A stretch of 64,000 nucleotides of DNA from Sarcophilus harrisii (GCF_902635505.1 NC_045428.1:120051641-120115640), one strand, 5' to 3'; shown: positions 1-12,201, numbered from the stretch's first letter. The notes: generated by a model from the letters alone, not told the origin. Made by a program: numbers and translations.

Positions 1-1075
1 CACTATCTACTTTGGTACCTCACTTTAGGAAGCTGTATTTGGAGATTTTCCTGGAATAATTTCAAGTGCGAGCAGTGAGCCAAGAAAGTAAGTAACTTCT
101 TTTAAGGGGAACCAGAGAATTGAACTTGGACTATGTGAACCACAGGGCATGAAGAGAGGGTGGAGATTACTGGGTCATGGATTATACTAGTAAGTGGCAA
201 AGTCAGTCTCCAAATATTGTTATTTTAAGCTGAATGCTCTTTTCCCTCTATGATATGAACTTAAGAGAGGTACATTATATGATATTCATTTTTACATGCT
301 TAACAAAGCTATTTTAAACATCCCACCATAATGTTATTGTCACAGTTAGGTGAATAGATAGGGTTGAATCATTTGCCAGTTAAATAAACATAACTGTTCT
401 GGAGACAGAAAGAGTTCCTCTTAATATCCAATAATATCCATTTTGCTTCTGGCTATGTATAAAAGAAGTTAAAATAGAACATGTTGTGACAGTTTCAGGG
501 TCTTTGTTAGGTCACATAAAACTGTATTTCATAAAAATGAATTATAAGCCTATCAGAAAGATTATTTAACTATGTGTGCAATATGGTCTGTTGGAAAAAG
601 ATGGATATAAATTCCATCACAGCACTGGAAGATGAAGGTCAAGTCAGGGCAAAGAACTCTACTGGGGTTTCTTCTTGAATTTCCTTTCTGGCATCCAACT
701 CTTAGAGGTTCTTTAGAAGTGAGCTTGCCCACCCTTGATGCAAAAATCCTTTCTGTGACATCTCTGACCTTTTGCTGTCATAAATATTTTGCATACAGAA
801 TATTTCTAATTTCTCTCTCTCACATGAAGAACATTCAAATACTTTAAGACAATTATCATATTTGTCCTAGACTCCTCTTTTCCAAGCAAAATATTACTGG
901 TTCCTTCAATGATTCCTCAAAAGACACAGTTTGAGTCCCCTTACTATTTTATTTTTCTCCCCTTGAATGGATTTCAACTTGTCAATATCCTCTTTTTTTA
1001 AATCAAAATTTTATTTTTAAATGATAAATAATCTCTTAGAAGAGTGATGACTATATTTATGTCAGCAAGTCAAGT
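1..1075. other. No gene recognised
   Basis: AT-rich sequence with short chance frames only. I recognise no exon, RNA gene or clearly classifiable repeat here. Confidence 0.5.
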
Positions 1076-1079
1076 CATG

Positions 1080-1500
1080 TAAAACGTTTATTAAGAATTT
1101 ATTTACTATGTGCCAGGTACTATGCTGAATACTGGAAATACAAATAGAAACAGAAAGCTGGTTCCTGTTTAAGAAGTTTACATTACAGTGGAGAAAGATC
1201 ATTCATAAAAGGAAGCTAAAATGGGAATGGGAAGTGGGCATAGAGGTAGGACAGAATGTTAAATTTTTTCAATGCCTGGAGATGAATGAAAGTATAATTT
1301 GTTTGAGTATTATTCTTAAAATAGAGATTCTAAGAGGAATGAACCAGTTAGAAGAAGATTCTATAAGGGTGGGTAATACTTCTAATGTGAAACGTAGTCC
1401 TAGGAATAGATTGTGCTTCTTGGGTAAAGAGCGTTCTCTGATATGATAAAATCTGCCAGAGAGTCAGGAATGTAGCCTGGAGAGGAATGGAGATATAAGT
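1080..1500 (-). repeat. L2-type LINE 3' end, reverse orientation
   Basis: The stretch opens with 'tttattaagaatttatttactatgtgccagg', split here as the motifs TTATTAAG and CTATGTGCCAGG, the reverse complement of the L2 tail 'cctggcacatagta...cttaataaat'. It continues with the usual 'acagaaagctggttcctg' and 'agtttacatt' segments of reverse L2. It is old and decayed, with an ill-defined right edge. Confidence 0.6.
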
Positions 1501-1584
1501 GATCTGGATGTATTCTATTCTAATCTCACCTGTGCAGGGTATACTCTTATTTTTTCTAGAATCTGCACCTCCAAAAAGGTTTCT

Positions 1585-2083
1585 ATTAAGAACTCATTGA
1601 TCCCCCATTGATAAATGGTCAAGGGACATGAACAGAGAGTTTTCAGGTGAAGAAATTAAAGCCATCTATAGTCATAAGAGAAAATGCAATAAATCATTAT
1701 TGATAAGAGAAATGCAGATTAAAGCAATTCTGAAGTACCAACTCACACCTTGTTTAAGGTGACAGAAAAACAAAGTGATAAATGTTGAATAGAATGTGGA
1801 AAAATTGGAATACTAAGACATTGTTGGTGGAATTGTGAACTGCTCCAAGTATTTTGAAGAGCAATTTGAATTATGGTCAAAAGGTTATAAAATTGTGCAT
1901 ACCCTTTGATCCTGGAATACTACTACTCATCTGTAGCTCAGAGATCATGAAAAATGGAAAAAGGCCCACATGTACAAAAAATGTTTATAACATCTCTCTT
2001 TGTAGTAGCAAAGAAGTGGAAACTGAGGGGATACCCACCAAGTAGGGAAATGGCTTTTTTTAAAAAAAGATCTTATTGAAAGA
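1585..2083 (+). repeat. LINE-1 ORF2 C-terminal fragment
   Basis: Translation in broken frames gives L1 ORF2 C-terminal segments such as the match to 'KWSKDMNR', 'LIREMQIK' and 'CIPFDPGI' (family motif 'FDPAIPLLG'). The fragment is an old, 5'-truncated copy; several frameshifts and stops make it non-coding. It stops where a MIR-like SINE begins. Confidence 0.8.
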
Positions 2084-2275
2084 CAGTGGAATGTAGTTGA
2101 TAAAGAGTTGGTTTGTAGTCAAGAGGACTTGCTATTCATTTCCTTCCTCTCTTATCTACTCGTATGATCATGAGTAAATCAATTAATCATTCAATGTCCT
2201 GGGCAACAGCCTAATAGTTTAACTTATAGCTGATTTCCTGCTCCACATCCATAGATACTCTCTGTTGTGTTGATG
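2084..2275 (+). repeat. MIR/THER-like CORE-SINE inside L1
   Basis: The stretch 'agtggaatgtagttgataaagag' (motifs GTGGAATGTAG and GATAAAGAG) followed by 'agtcaagaggac' matches the tRNA-like head of marsupial MIR/THER SINEs. A decayed core and a tail follow. L1 sequence lies on both sides, so the SINE most likely landed in, or between pieces of, an older L1. Confidence 0.55.
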
Positions 2276-2812
2276 AAATCATGGGCTTCCTTCTTTGTGG
2301 TTGCAAAGAAATTGGAAATTAAAGGGATTCCTAAGAAATGATGATCAGGATGATTTCAGAAAAACCTGGAAAGACTTATATGGGAGTGATGTAAAGAGAA
2401 ATGAGCAGAACCAGGAAAATATTATATACAGTAACAGCATCATGTGATGATCAACTATGAGTGACTTAACTCTTCTCAGAAGTACAATGATCCAAGACAA
2501 TTATGAAGGACTCATAATGGAAAATGCTACATACATTCAGAGAAAGAATTGACAGATTCTGAATGCAGACTGAAGCATATTATTTTTATTTTCTTTATTT
2601 TTTCCTTCCTTTTGGTTTTCTTCTTTCATAATTTTAATTAACATAAAATACGTTTTACATAATTGTACATATGTAACCTATATCAATTTGTTTACCATTT
2701 TAGAAAAAGGGGAGGAGACAAAAAATTTGCAACTCAAAATTTTGGAAAAATGAATGCTAAATTTGTCTTTACATATTTTTGGGGAAATCTAAACTCTTAT
2801 TTAAAAATAACA
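2276..2812 (+). repeat. LINE-1 ORF2 end and 3' UTR fragment
   Basis: L1 sequence resumes with 'tttgtggttgcaaag', overlapping by about 50 bp the content of the fragment upstream of the SINE. The two pieces are therefore either separate L1 insertions or one rearranged copy. The 3' part carries the marsupial L1 3' UTR pattern ending 'aaaaatgaatgctaaatttg' and a decayed A-rich tail near 2808. Confidence 0.7.
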
Positions 2813-3177
2813 AGCTTAGACTCTGAATTTGTTAAGCACCTATGATATTCCAGACACTAGCAATACTAAGGGCTTATAGTCACCCTAGATAATTTCATCT
2901 AGCTCATTAACCAACTCATGGTGGGGGTTGGCTTATAGTTATTCAACTAGTTACAAACCTACCAATTATGCCATTATTCAACCTATACATTTTTTTAAAT
3001 GTCTGAAATGATAGAATAATAGAGAACAATTCACATACAATATTTTCATTTTCAATAGATAGCATATTCAGAATTATTACCCTGAAAAGTCTTGTTGAGA
3101 AACTTGAAGAAATAGGACAAACTGATTAATGGGAATGGTAGATAATTTTTCCCTCCAACTTTCTTTTATAATTATGA
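2813..3177. other. No gene recognised
   Basis: I see nothing classifiable between the L1 3' end and the next SINE. Confidence 0.5.
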
Positions 3178-3375
3178 TAATAGTTAGCATTTATATAGTA
3201 CTTGAGGGTTTGCAAGATATTTTTATATGTTATCTCATTTAAATTTCCCAAAAATTTTGAGGAGTAGGTACTGTTATTATTCCCATTTTATGGATGGGGA
3301 AACTGAGGCTGACAAGTTAATATAGATTGCCCAACTCTTTCTAAGTCAAAAACTGTATATGTCATGCCAACTAAA
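3178..3375 (-). repeat. MIR/THER-type SINE, reverse
   Basis: It contains 'catttatatagtac', then 'cccattttatggatgggg' and 'aaactgaggctgacaag'. This is the reverse complement of the MIR core 'cctcagtttcc...aaaatggg'. It is decayed, with no visible target duplication. Confidence 0.65.
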
Positions 3376-3541
3376 TGCCTTTAGTCTTTCTGTCAGTGAA
3401 CTTTTGCTTTTTCCCACAGGTATTATTATCTGGAAAGCAGGAGGCAGTGAATAAACAGACATTAAAAGTACTCTATGACATTTTTTGTTGTTGAATTTCA
3501 TTAGTTAGTACTTAATGATGCTATCCTCTTCAATCACCCCA

Positions 3542-3664
3542 TTCCTTCTTTCTCCTCTTCCTTGTCCTTCTCCTTCTTTTTCTTCTTTCGTCTCCTTCTC
3601 CTCCTCCTCCTCTTTTTCTTGTTCTTCCTCCTCCTTCTTTCCCTCCACTTCCTTCTTCTTCTTT
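3542..3664 (+). repeat. Polypyrimidine tract, (TCC/TTC)n
   Basis: About 120 bases consist almost entirely of C and T in short TTC, TCC and CTT units, with only scattered purines. It abuts the poly-T side of a reverse SINE, so it may have expanded from that SINE's A/G-rich tail. It explains the poly-Ser/Phe frame on the plus strand and the Arg/Lys/Glu/Gly frame on the minus strand; neither is a gene. Confidence 0.85.
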
Positions 3665-3793
3665 GCAAGTAGGATTAAACAGTTTGCCCAGGATCATACA
3701 ACTAGTGAATGGATGTCTGAGGCCAGATTTGAATTCAGGTTCTCCTGAATTGAGGGCCAGTGCTCTGTTCATTATGCTATCTAGCTGCCCCTA
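3665..3793 (-). repeat. MAR1-like tRNA-derived SINE, reverse
   Basis: The reverse complement reads GGGGCAGCTAGATAGC, then a decayed B-box-like 'gaattcaaatctggcctcag', then 'tgatcctgggcaaactg'. The order matches the marsupial SINE seen elsewhere in the window at 44.9, 48.5 and 54.1 kb. Confidence 0.85.
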
Positions 3794-6355
3794 TCTCACC
3801 TTCTTTTCCCCCTTCATATAGGACTTATTGACTAGGGTCATTTGAATCAGTGACCAAGGAATTGAGGGTTTTCACAATTTATCTAGAGTTCTTTCACTGA
3901 TTTTTATTCCCCTTCTGCATCCTTTTTCTTCGTTCTACATTCCCTGAGACTCTCAGCAATCAACATGTGGTCAATGGTATTGTGACTTATTGCTCAAGAA
4001 ACCAAAAGATTTTGGTCACTGGTGACGAATGGTGACAAGTCAGGAAACTGATTCCCAGAGCTCTTGTGGAAGTAATTACTCTTTGGGAGGATTTTGGAGT
4101 TGGACAGTACACAGCTTTGTTATTGTTTCATTGAGGAAAATAGAAATAGAGACAAGATGTTTATGGAGTCATCCTCTGAAGAGGTTTATTTCCCACCACA
4201 CCAGAAACTACCTTTGTTTCACTGCATGTTGTCCTTCTGTGAAGAAAAAAGGCTCACTGGAGATGGGATCCATCCAGATTTAACTAAGGAATGCAGGACA
4301 AAGTGTAAACTTACTCCACCAAACATTTTCTGCATTTTGGATGCCTTCTGAAGCCAGGTTTTCTATCTCCATTTGTGCTTTGGAATGTTTTCAGGTGATT
4401 ATATAAACTTGATAAGCACCTGTGATTTGTAGTCTGAACTTTGCCCAAGTTTATAAAGAAAAATTGTTGATCTAGTCTGTGAGGAAATTTTGAGCTTTTC
4501 TAAAGAAGATCATTTGGAAAAAAAAATAATAATCTAGCTCTGTGTGCTTGTCTCACTTGTTTTTTAGTTTGAAATAAGGATGGAGCATTAGGAATATTTG
4601 CATAGAGATAGAATACTTTACTTGAACCTGAAAAGAAGATGCTTAGGGAGGGATAAAATCTACCAGCTTTAAAAGTCTCTTCCTCCTCTGCAACTATTAT
4701 TCATATAGTAATATCTGACATTAACCATTTGGATTTATTTGAGGGAATGCCAGTAGCCCAAATGCATTCTTGCAGTGGAAAATTACTGTTTTCAGGACCA
4801 AACATTATCCAGTTGTCAGGTACAAGTTTAATTCATTTCAATCAGAGTGCCATAGAAGATTTTTCTGAAAAAAGCAAGCCGTATAAGAAAGAAATGCTTC
4901 CGTGATTTTTTCTCTTTACTTTAATAACAGATTATGGCCAAAAAGAAATATTTTTAATTTCTAGAGTTGCAGTTATATATATATATATATATTTTTTTTT
5001 TTTTTCATGCAGTAAACTTCCCAAGTAGATCATAGACTGAGAGTGAACCTCTAAGCTGACAGCTTTGGGGAGGTTTAATGCCCAGGTTCTGCATATGAAG
5101 GGCTAAGGTATCTGTCCCAAGGGTCACTCCGGCCACTCTTTTCCCAATGAAAATCAATGACCAACAAAACAATAAAATATTGAGACCCAGAAGCTGACAT
5201 GTTCATCTCACTGAAGCTTTCTCAAGAGGGAACAGCAGTCTTAAGGCCTGTTGACTTTTGAATTGATCTCCTGTCTTGATTGTTCCTTATCTCGAGCTCT
5301 CTCAATTTTCTCTAAATTAGGAAATAAGTGAGACTTATTGCTTCTATACTAGGCTCTGTTTTCAGAATTTATTGAGGGCAAACAGCACCTTTTTTCATGA
5401 ACATACAAAATGGGAAAGCTGATGAAAAGAGCTCCATTGCTAAGGTATCCAATAGTACAAAATATCATCAGATGATAGTCTCTTTGTTTTGTTTTGGCCT
5501 TTAGGATACTTCTGAGGAAAATATTTGAGTTGTACTTTGCTATGAACTTTCCTGTGATGGTAAGTGAGATAAGTTATATCTTTGTAGTTCTGTAACTGGC
5601 ATTGGGCTAAAAAAAAAGTATGATTTTTGTCTGTTCTTTCCGTGCTGAGGTCAAAAACTTCTGTCTTTCTAGTGTCTGGAATATTCTGCTTTGCTATGGA
5701 AGAGCAAACCCCAGGTGAAATGATTCTTTACCAAGCAGGAAGCAAAGAACACTTCTGGAATATACCAAAAAAAAATACAGCATGTTCCTACATAAAATGT
5801 GAGCTCCAGGGCCATAACATAGATGGGGGACAAATAAATGGGATGTGGGTATGCTTCTTCCCAACAGCAGTACAGAAACTGATATCCAGAACCTTGAGAT
5901 CCTCCACTAACTAACAATGTATGACTCCTTCAACTGACTCCTTGCCAACATTGCCAAGGTCCAGTGGGCATTGGTACCTGTTTCTGGACATACATGTCCC
6001 CTACCATTTCTCACAATAGCAGATCATCTGGGAATGGGGCACTCTATCTCACTTTATGACTATATCCATGATTAGACAATTCTCTGGGCCACAGTCATCC
6101 CTCCCCTGAGATGTTTTCCCCAAGGATAAAGTTCATAATTATAGTCTCTGTGAACATGACCAGAGGACCTCCTCTACTCTATATGTATTAGGCATCGGTG
6201 GACAATTATATTAAGAGAATTATTGAATAAAATTTTCATGGTTAAAAATATTATAAAAATAGAGTGCCTTTATTAAATTAATTTTTTAAAAATTATAGTA
6301 TAGAAGGATGCAATATTGTAAGAAAGAGATAGAGACAAGATTGTGTTGTACCATA
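3794..6355. other. No gene recognised; a short (AT)n/T run near 4975
   Basis: This stretch has no recognisable exon or repeat. An (AT)n run followed by a T run lies at about 4974-5005. Overlapping frames at 4029-4351 and 5627-5917 show no recognisable domains, and those near 5.7 kb are open on both strands, as chance frames are. The block 5600-6230 ends with an AATAAA-like motif and could be an unrecognised retroposon or decayed LTR. Confidence 0.4.
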
Positions 6356-6359
6356 GGGA

Positions 6360-6480
6360 ATAGAATGCCTCATCTGAAATGATCTGGAAAAATGAAGTAA
6401 TCTTTTCAAGGTCATACAGGTAAGTAAATAGCCCTAGCTGGTATTAGAACTCAGTTCTTCTCTCTCTGTCTTATAATGCT
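6360..6480 (-). repeat. MIR-like SINE, reverse
   Basis: The string 'tcaaggtcatacagg' followed by 'tagaactcag' is the reverse complement of the MIR tRNA-related and core pattern. It is short and old. Confidence 0.5.
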
Positions 6481-8129
6481 TTCTGCATCTACAATTTCCA
6501 TTGCCTTATAATTTCTTAATTTTTTTGTTTATGTCTCACCTTTCTAGCTAAACTGCAAACACCTGGAGGGAAGAAGTTCTATCAGGCTTCTTCTCTACAA
6601 TATAAGCACATCTTACCAGTTCTTATTGAGCAATGAAACTGTTTGATTTCAATGCTTGACTAGCATTGAGCCAATGAAACTTAGCTTTAAGTTCTTTTGG
6701 GGGTTGGCTCAAGAGAGCATCTTTAAATTTGGGGTTTGGAAGTAGGCAGCAATTCATAAGAAATAATGAGATATTGCCATATCCCTTTCAAAGAAAAAAC
6801 AAGCTTTATAACTCTTTGGGATGCTAACACATTATTTTCTCTATCACCTTCCTTCCTGTTTCCTTCTTTCTGATATATTTCTTATCACACATCAGAACTA
6901 AATGGTGCATGTTTTCACCATTGCTGGCAAAATCTACCTTAGGTAATCTCTTTTTTGTTCTCTGTTGCTCACTTAAATAAGGTGAAGGGACCTTACCCTT
7001 CAATAGTCATTTGAAATGCTTTTCATCTTTGAAAGTCTGGAATACCAAATAAGAAACTGAAGAGCTTGAAAGAAATGAAAAATAATAGCCAGGGCACAGG
7101 AGAGGTAAAATCCACAGGCTCTCCAAATTGCCTTGTTACTGTGGAATTTTGTTATAATAAATCTATTTCTAGAAATCACATTCTTAGTCTACAGAAGTTA
7201 AAGATGAAACAGTGTAGGGGTCTAGCCTTTCTGCAGAGAATCAAAAAGTGAAAAGAAGTCCTTTAAAAAGAAAAGAAAAGCAATGCTTTGAACATAGGAG
7301 GAGAAAGGAAGTGTCACGCATACATCTTTACCCCTGTCCTTTTCTTCTTACAAGTTGCACAATATTTTTATGTGCTGCATTATATTTTGATAGATTCTTT
7401 GGGAGTTTGGGTGTTTTCTGTATAATTTTTTTTTCTTTTGCAGCATCTGAAGTATATACAAGGAAGTACTTCAATATGGAAGGGAAATTAGAGATCCTCT
7501 CCCTTGAAAACTGAAGGCCAAAAAGGGAAGCCTGACCTGACCAAAGTTATATAGGTAATCTATGGGAGCATATAAGTTTTATATAGGTAGTATCTAGCAT
7601 ATAGGAGGAGAACATAGGCAGTACGTAGGTAAAAAAAAAAAAAAATAGCCGCCAACAACTTTTCATGAAGTGCTATGCTAATGGTTTATAAAGAATATTT
7701 TATTGTATGTAATTACCAAAAATTGAGCTGTTTTTTTTCCCCAAAGATCAACCTAGATAACTATGGAGAGGCATATTTCCAGAGTTTGGCCACCTGGTTA
7801 TTATTACTATTTTGCCAGTAATCCATAAAATAAAGGAACAATGTTAAAAATAACCTTCAATCTTTGTGTGTTCCCCTTTCACTTCTGCAGTAGTGGGGGG
7901 CAAAATGAGAGTATAGAGGCCAGAAAGTACTTAGAATTGCTTTTTTGACCATCATTAATCTTTAATATAACAGGAGAACTTTCTATAGCTGTTGGGCCCA
8001 GGACTTCAAGTATACCTTCTTTCTGAACGGACATCAATATGTAGAGATTGGGGTCAGAACTGAAGGAACTTAGCCTATGATAAAAGGAATTAAGCTCCTT
8101 TTCTTATACTTATTGGCTCTTTAAATTCT
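6481..8129. other. No gene recognised
   Basis: Frames at 7066-7251 and 7248-7514 carry no recognisable motif. A run of A near 7631-7644 may be a retroposon tail, but nothing upstream is identifiable. Confidence 0.4.
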
Positions 8130-8550
8130 AAGCCTATATTTGTTATATATTTGAAAGGAATAGCAAGTTATGTTTTGTAGATTTGTAGGTTCATCTACAA
8201 TCATCTTTTATTGTACTATTATAGAAAAAAAACCTACATATGAAGAAAAATGCTATCTACATCCAGAGAAGGAACTGATAAATAGATGTATTGAAAACTT
8301 TTACATACACACATACACAAACACACATATACATGGCTATTTGTAACTAATGGGAACTGCCTGATGGGAGAGGGAAGAAAAAAAGAAATTCACATGAGAA
8401 TTTTGTTGTATATTTGAATAGAATAGCAAGTTGTGTATAGTAGATTTGAAGTTTCATGTACAATCAACTTTTAAAAAATTGTATTGTAATGGAAATGCTT
8501 ATTTTATCCCATAAATTAAAAATAAAAAAATTAAAAATGTAAAAAGAAAT
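8130..8550 (+). repeat. LINE-1 3' UTR fragment with internal duplication
   Basis: The core 'aaatgctatctacatccagag' (motif GCTATCTACATCC), 'aatttttgttgtat'-like and 'tatcccataaattaaaaat' strings are those of the marsupial L1 3' UTR, ending in an A-rich tail near 8540. The first 85-90 bp (8138-8225) are a diverged copy of 8403-8490. This means either two overlapping L1 3' ends or a local duplication. Confidence 0.7.
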
Positions 8551-8722
8551 ACCAATTCTAACCCTAGAGCCTTGGGGGAAAATGACTTAACCCTCAAGTT
8601 TGTTTCATGTCTAAGGTCACCCCTAGATGTTGTGGAGGGGAAAACTTTAAATAATATTTAGAGAATAACAACTTCCTCAAATTAAAAAAAGATTGAAAAC
8701 AAGATATGGGGATTTACAAGTA

Positions 8723-8800
8723 CAGTAGTATCTTGGTACTTGTCATTAATTTGTTCCAAAAGGCATGACAAGTAGTGATGAATAATTTTTCCCATGAGGG
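8723..8800 (+). repeat. TcMar/Tigger-like terminus (tentative)
   Basis: CAGTAGTATCTTGGTACTTG starts immediately after a TA dinucleotide and resembles the 'cagt.gtaccttgg' terminal repeats of Tigger-class transposons. A partly palindromic 'acttgtcatt...gacaagta' follows. I could not find a matching right terminus, so the far end is unknown. Confidence 0.35.
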
Positions 8801-10405
8801 CATTTTTAGTCCACAGCCTAACTATCCTTCCCCATCCATTTGAGTTTCCAGACGTGGAGCCAGTCCAGCCCAGCCTATTCAGACTTCTCCCTTCTCACTT
8901 TTAGAGAGAAACTGTGACCTTTATTCTCCCCCTGCCCCATTCCAAGCAATCTAAGCTTCCTTGGAGAGCAGGGATGAGGGGAGGAATAAGCTGCTATTAT
9001 CCTGCCGCTTCCACTGTCCAGTGTTCTGGCCACCACCCAGGGCTCAGGCTGTCAGGAGACCTGAGTCCTCCTCCGCTGCCATTGCCACCATCACCACCTG
9101 CTACTCACCTAGGCATCCAAGGCTGCTACTGCTTCTCCTCCTGAGCACTACAATGGCTCCATAACCCTTGTAACACTATTGTGGGAGCCAGGATAGTATA
9201 AACTGCAGTCACCCACCTGCAGAAACTGTCCCTTGACCTATTGGTTGACTTGCATAAACTCAGCATCATGGGCTCCATTCTGATAGTCATACACTGCCTC
9301 CTTCTCTGGGGAGGAGCTGACTATAATTCAGAGCAATACTAGTGATATGTCCTGGCCTTTCACTACTCCAAAGACAGTTTCTAAAATTCCTGCTTTGCTT
9401 GAAACATGGGAACAGAAAAGGTGTAGAGCACATAATATCTCCCTTTCTAAAGTCCACCAAATCAGCTGTCTTTTGCTCAGAGGCCAGTACTCTTTTTTGT
9501 TTTTACTCAAAAAAATATTCAAGTCTTTCAGTTTTGAATTGTTGTTTCCTTAGAAGAAATTGGACTATAGGCTCAGGATTCCATGGGGAATTATATTTAT
9601 TTGACTTTTGATAGTTTAAATTTGAAATGCACAATCCATGATCAATGAACAGATACATTGTTAGTGGAACAAAATCTTAAAAATCTTAATATTTTTGTAA
9701 TAAACAAAATGGGAAGAGAGAAAGATCATCTCAGGGGACAGATGGCTCTTAGATAGCCCTTGGAGAGGAAAAAAAAGGAGGTAGAAAGTGACTTTTATAA
9801 TATGTCCAGAGGTAACAGGAAAAAATTATTTAATGAAATATTTGTCATCAAGCATTAAAGTTCTGATAAGTATTTGCAAAAAAAATGTTTTTCATGGAAA
9901 TCACATGTATGACATCAGCTGTTGGAGATGAAAGTGGTAAAAAAAATTCTAAGAAAAATTAGTAAGAAGACCCTCCAAATCAAATCAACATATATTTAAA
10001 AGTCTCTCTGACACAATGATAAGAAAGAGTGACAGAGAAATATATTGGAAAACAAAGTTTAGGAAGAATAAATAATTGATGCTAAAAACTTACAAATTAT
10101 ACAAACCCCTATTTCTCAAACATTTAAAAATACATTTTCAATGATATATTCCATTTACCACATCATCATAGTTATACCAATTCTCCCTCTCTTTCACCCA
10201 GAGAGTCATCCTATATGAAAAGCAGAATTTTTTAAAGATGGGAAAAATCAGAAAAGTGATAAATATTTTGAAAAAGTCCAAAAATATATGCTAATGTTAA
10301 CATTGGTGGAATTCTAACCTCCATAAAGGTGGGAGGAACATTAGGGTGTCCTCTCATATTTCTTCATTTGAACCCTGTTGGATGTTTGTAACTTTATTAC
10401 ATTAA
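8801..10405. other. No gene recognised; local GC-rich patch 8.92-9.17 kb
   Basis: The patch rich in CCACC, CTGCC and TCCTCC at 8920-9170 stands out from the AT-rich background, but its frames have no recognisable motif and it has few CpGs. The remainder to 10.4 kb is AT-rich and unassigned. Confidence 0.4.
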
Positions 10406-11020
10406 CTTTTGATTTTTTTTTTGGTGGGTAGTTCTTTCCAATTACATTCTTTCTTCACTCTGCTTACTTTACTCTGCATCTGTCCACATAGATCTTTCCA
10501 TGTATTTATCACTCACATCATTTCTTTACAGTACAGTTATATTCATGTACCACAATTTGTTTAGCCATTCCCCAAATGATGGATATCTACTTTGTTTTCA
10601 GTACTTAGCAATCACAAAAAAGTGCTATAATAAATATTTTGAAAGATTTGGGGACTTTCTTATCAATGGCTTCTTTGTGATAAAAGTCCAGTAAAAAAGT
10701 GTTTGGTTCAAAGGTAATTGATATTTTAGTTACTTTATTTGCATTGTTCCAAAATGCTTTCCCCAATAATTGTGTTATTTCACACCTTCACCAACAATGT
10801 GTAAGTATACCTATCATTCTCAACCTTTCCAAAATTGCCTTTTTGCCTTTTTTTAAAATTCATTTTTTGCCAATTATAGGTGTAAGGTGAAATTTCAGGG
10901 TTGCTTTGATTTTGCATTTAGTGATTTGGAACATCCTTTCACATAGTTGTGAATACTTTGCAATTCTTCTTTTGAGAACTGTTCATATAATTTGACCACT
11001 TATCTATTGGGGAACAGATG

Positions 11021-11023
<3 letters not shown>

Positions 11024-11052
<29 letters not shown>
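11024..11052 (+). repeat. (CA)n microsatellite
   Basis: About 14 uninterrupted CA units lie inside the reverse L1, followed by imperfect CACA/GACA units. It is the cause of the Val/Cys-rich frame on the minus strand. Confidence 0.95.
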
Positions 11053-11056
<4 letters not shown>

Positions 11057-11460
11057 TACACACAAACAGAAAGATAGACAGACACATAGTTTATGTATCT
11101 TGGATAACAAAGATATTTGACACAACTTTTTCCCCCCTTTTCAACCACTTTCCTTCTTACATTGGGTTTATTAATTTTATCTGTGCAGAAGCTTCTTGAT
11201 TTCAGTTAATCAAAGTTGCTCATAATTGCCTTATCTCTTGTTTGGTTAAGGATGCACTCCCTATCCATATGTATGAGAGGTATATGATCTGCTTCTCTTC
11301 TAATTGTTTTATATATAACCTTTAACATTAAGATCATATATCCACTTACAATGCATTGTGAAATATGGTATAAGGTGTAGTCTAAACCTAATTTCTGCCA
11401 AACTGCTTTCCACTTTTCCCACTAACTTTTTTTTAAATAAAAATGAATCTTTTCCTGTAA

Positions 11461-11786
11461 TGTTTGAGCTAGCTTTCTAGAGGTCCTTCGGACGGGCTTC
11501 GATCTTAGCAAGATAGACACCACGAGAATAGTCAGGAAGAGAGTCTACAGTCTTTATTGTCTCCTTCACAGTCTCTCTCCTTTACAGTCTGTCACAGTCT
11601 GACCCAATCTTGATCTTAGTGGAGGAGTGCAGGAGGCAGGAGAGCCATCAGAAGGATGGCCAAAAATGGAATGTCTTTTTTCCAGTCTTTCTCAGCCCTT
11701 AAATACCTTGGCATGATTACATTATTTCAGCACACTATTGTATATGTGAACTAGAGAACCATTACATCATTATTCTAAGCACTAAT

Positions 11787-11842
<56 letters not shown>

Positions 11843-11961
11843 TATAATTAGTGGTACTTTAGTACCATCATCTCAATTCCACTGAGTTAACACCTTGTTG
11901 TAAGTATTCTTGCTTCAAGTATACTTTTCTCAGAGTTGCCCAATATCTGTGGTCCTCTACA
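11461..11961 (-). mobile_element. Solo ERV LTR, reverse
   Basis: On the minus strand the block begins TGTAGAGGACC and ends near the 'ctagaaagctagctc' border. It has a TATA-like box (about 11695), an AATAAA signal (about 11552) and a U5-like segment after it. L1 sequence continues on both sides. No internal viral genes adjoin it, so it is a solo LTR. The (TA)n hairpin at 11780-11853 lies within U3. The exact ends are uncertain because I found no clear target duplication. Confidence 0.6.
11780..11853. repeat. (TA)n palindrome, possible cruciform
   Basis: The left arm CACTAATTATATGTGTATAT and the right arm, ending CATATAATTAGTG, are near-perfect inverted repeats around an alternating TA core. 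Confidence 0.85.
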
Positions 11962-12201
11962 TTTTTGTTAGATAATTTAACTCTTTCAAACACTATATGA
12001 TTGATTTCTATTGTTCCTCTGTCTCCTTCATTTAACCAATTCTATTGATTTCTTCATTTTTAAAAACCAGTATATCATATGGTTTTGATGATTTCTGCTT
12101 TATAATATAGTTTAAGGTCATAAAGTATTATTTCTTTTTTATTCCTTCTTCTTTTCATCATTTCCCTTAATATTCCAAAACTTTTGTTTTTCCAAATGAA
12201 T

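Noticed and set aside
3515-3772. Ser/Phe-rich frame on plus and Arg/Gly/Glu-rich frame on minus
   Set aside because: Both are produced by the polypyrimidine tract and the reverse SINE.
5627-5917. 95-codon frame with a reverse 82-codon frame
   Set aside because: Open on both strands with no domain or splice context; treated as chance.
9180-9340. Possible exon encoding a signal-peptide-like 'MGSILIVIHCLLLW' string
   Set aside because: Short, no continuing domain, no splice-site support that I can defend.
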